In this document: in pieces, positions 5,114 through 5,213 of the stretch
How positions within the stretch are numbered: position 1 is the stretch's first letter
How the letters are laid out: each line of letters begins with the position of its first letter
Origin: Chloroflexota bacterium
GTDB taxonomy: Bacteria > Chloroflexota > Limnocylindria > Limnocylindrales > CSP1-4
DNA: 5,213 nucleotides
NCBI GenBank assembly: GCA_016875645.1
Contig: VGPE01000203.1
Location: forward strand, 1-5,213
Direction: 5' to 3'
The notes under the pieces: model-generated
The model's input: the letters and a program-made list of their open reading frames with translations, nothing else
Database searches by the model: none
What the model was told of the DNA's origin: nothing
Made by a program: the position numbers and the translations under genes

Positions 5114-5213
5114 TCAGTAGGCCAGGATGCGGCGCGGGTTCTCCACGAGCATCGTCCGGATATCACCCTCGCTCACGCCCTCATTGACGAGCAGGGGCAC
5201 GAACGATCGCAGC
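5114..5213 (-). CDS. Phosphotriesterase-family amidohydrolase, C-terminal end only
   Basis: On the minus strand, 32 codons read in from the right edge to TGA (complement of 5114-5116). The peptide includes SFVPLLVNEGVSEGDIRTML and then ENPRRILAY. This is the classic C-terminal signature of phosphotriesterase-like (PTE/PLL/Php) TIM-barrel metalloenzymes: a final helix, 'GVSE..I', then 'NP.R.L' at the end of the barrel. Family members hydrolyse lactones, organophosphates or amide bonds using two metals bound by His, Asp and a carboxylated Lys. None of those residues is in the visible part, so the substrate cannot be told. The start and over 85% of the gene lie beyond the window. It runs convergent to the CopC operon, with no overlap, and has a hairpin just past its stop. 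Confidence 0.78.
   Translation of the reverse strand, partial: LRSFVPLLVNEGVSEGDIRTMLVENPRRILAY

Noticed and set aside
4885..5166. Minus-strand open frame of 93 codons near the right edge
   Set aside because: It overlaps the phosphotriesterase-family C-terminus in a different frame and lacks any motif; the frame ending at 5114 carries the recognisable GVSE and NPRR signature.
3223..5213. Organophosphate-degradation cluster ('fenitrothion hydrolase' homologue next to a phosphotriesterase-family gene)
   Set aside because: The genes are convergent, the first name is an unsupported database label, and only 32 residues of the second are visible; PTE-family proteins are mostly lactonases or of unknown substrate.

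Overview
The window is GC-rich (roughly 70% by eye) with strong G/C bias at third codon positions. It looks like chromosomal DNA from a high-GC environmental bacterium. Pro/Ala/Thr-rich extracytoplasmic linkers, a TAnnnT box directly before an AUG with no Shine-Dalgarno (leaderless style), and a 10-helix 'AHG' membrane protein family would fit Chloroflexota (Limnocylindria/Ellin6529-like lineages) or Actinomycetota. This taxonomic guess is inference; there is no rRNA or marker gene here. I see no mobile element, tRNA, CRISPR array or phage gene.

Layout on the + strand: (1) 1-1260, an S41 C-terminal-processing-type peptidase whose N-terminus lies off the left edge; it has a PDZ domain and the nucleophile serine, but Thr replaces the general-base lysine. 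(2) 1310-2464, an M24 (Xaa-Pro peptidase/creatinase fold) metalloenzyme with all five metal ligands but without the two catalytic-pocket histidines of true aminopeptidase P/prolidase. (3) 2536-3226, a CopC-domain copper-binding protein with signal peptide, Pro/Thr/Ser-rich stalk and C-terminal membrane anchor. Its frame is broken inside the CopC domain by a TAG codon and a +1 frameshift at a G8 run, with a 14-bp palindrome between them. (4) 3223-4617, a polytopic membrane protein overlapping the CopC gene by ATGA, so the two are translationally coupled. (5) 4618-5113, about 500 bp with no supportable gene but with strong GC hairpins. (6) On the minus strand, 5114-5213 holds the last 32 codons of a phosphotriesterase-family amidohydrolase that continues off the right edge and converges on the CopC operon.

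Functionally, the S41 and M24 genes form a probable two-gene unit of peptidase-fold proteins. The CopC and membrane-protein genes form a second unit with its own promoter, plausibly handling copper at the outer face of the cytoplasmic membrane: CopC as the exposed copper binder, the membrane protein as the partner that CopD or YcnJ supplies elsewhere. The most interesting spot is 2737-2777, where a stop codon, a hairpin and a slippery G-run fall within 41 bp of an otherwise intact CopC gene. They are either two lesions (or sequence errors) or, less likely, a recoding element.
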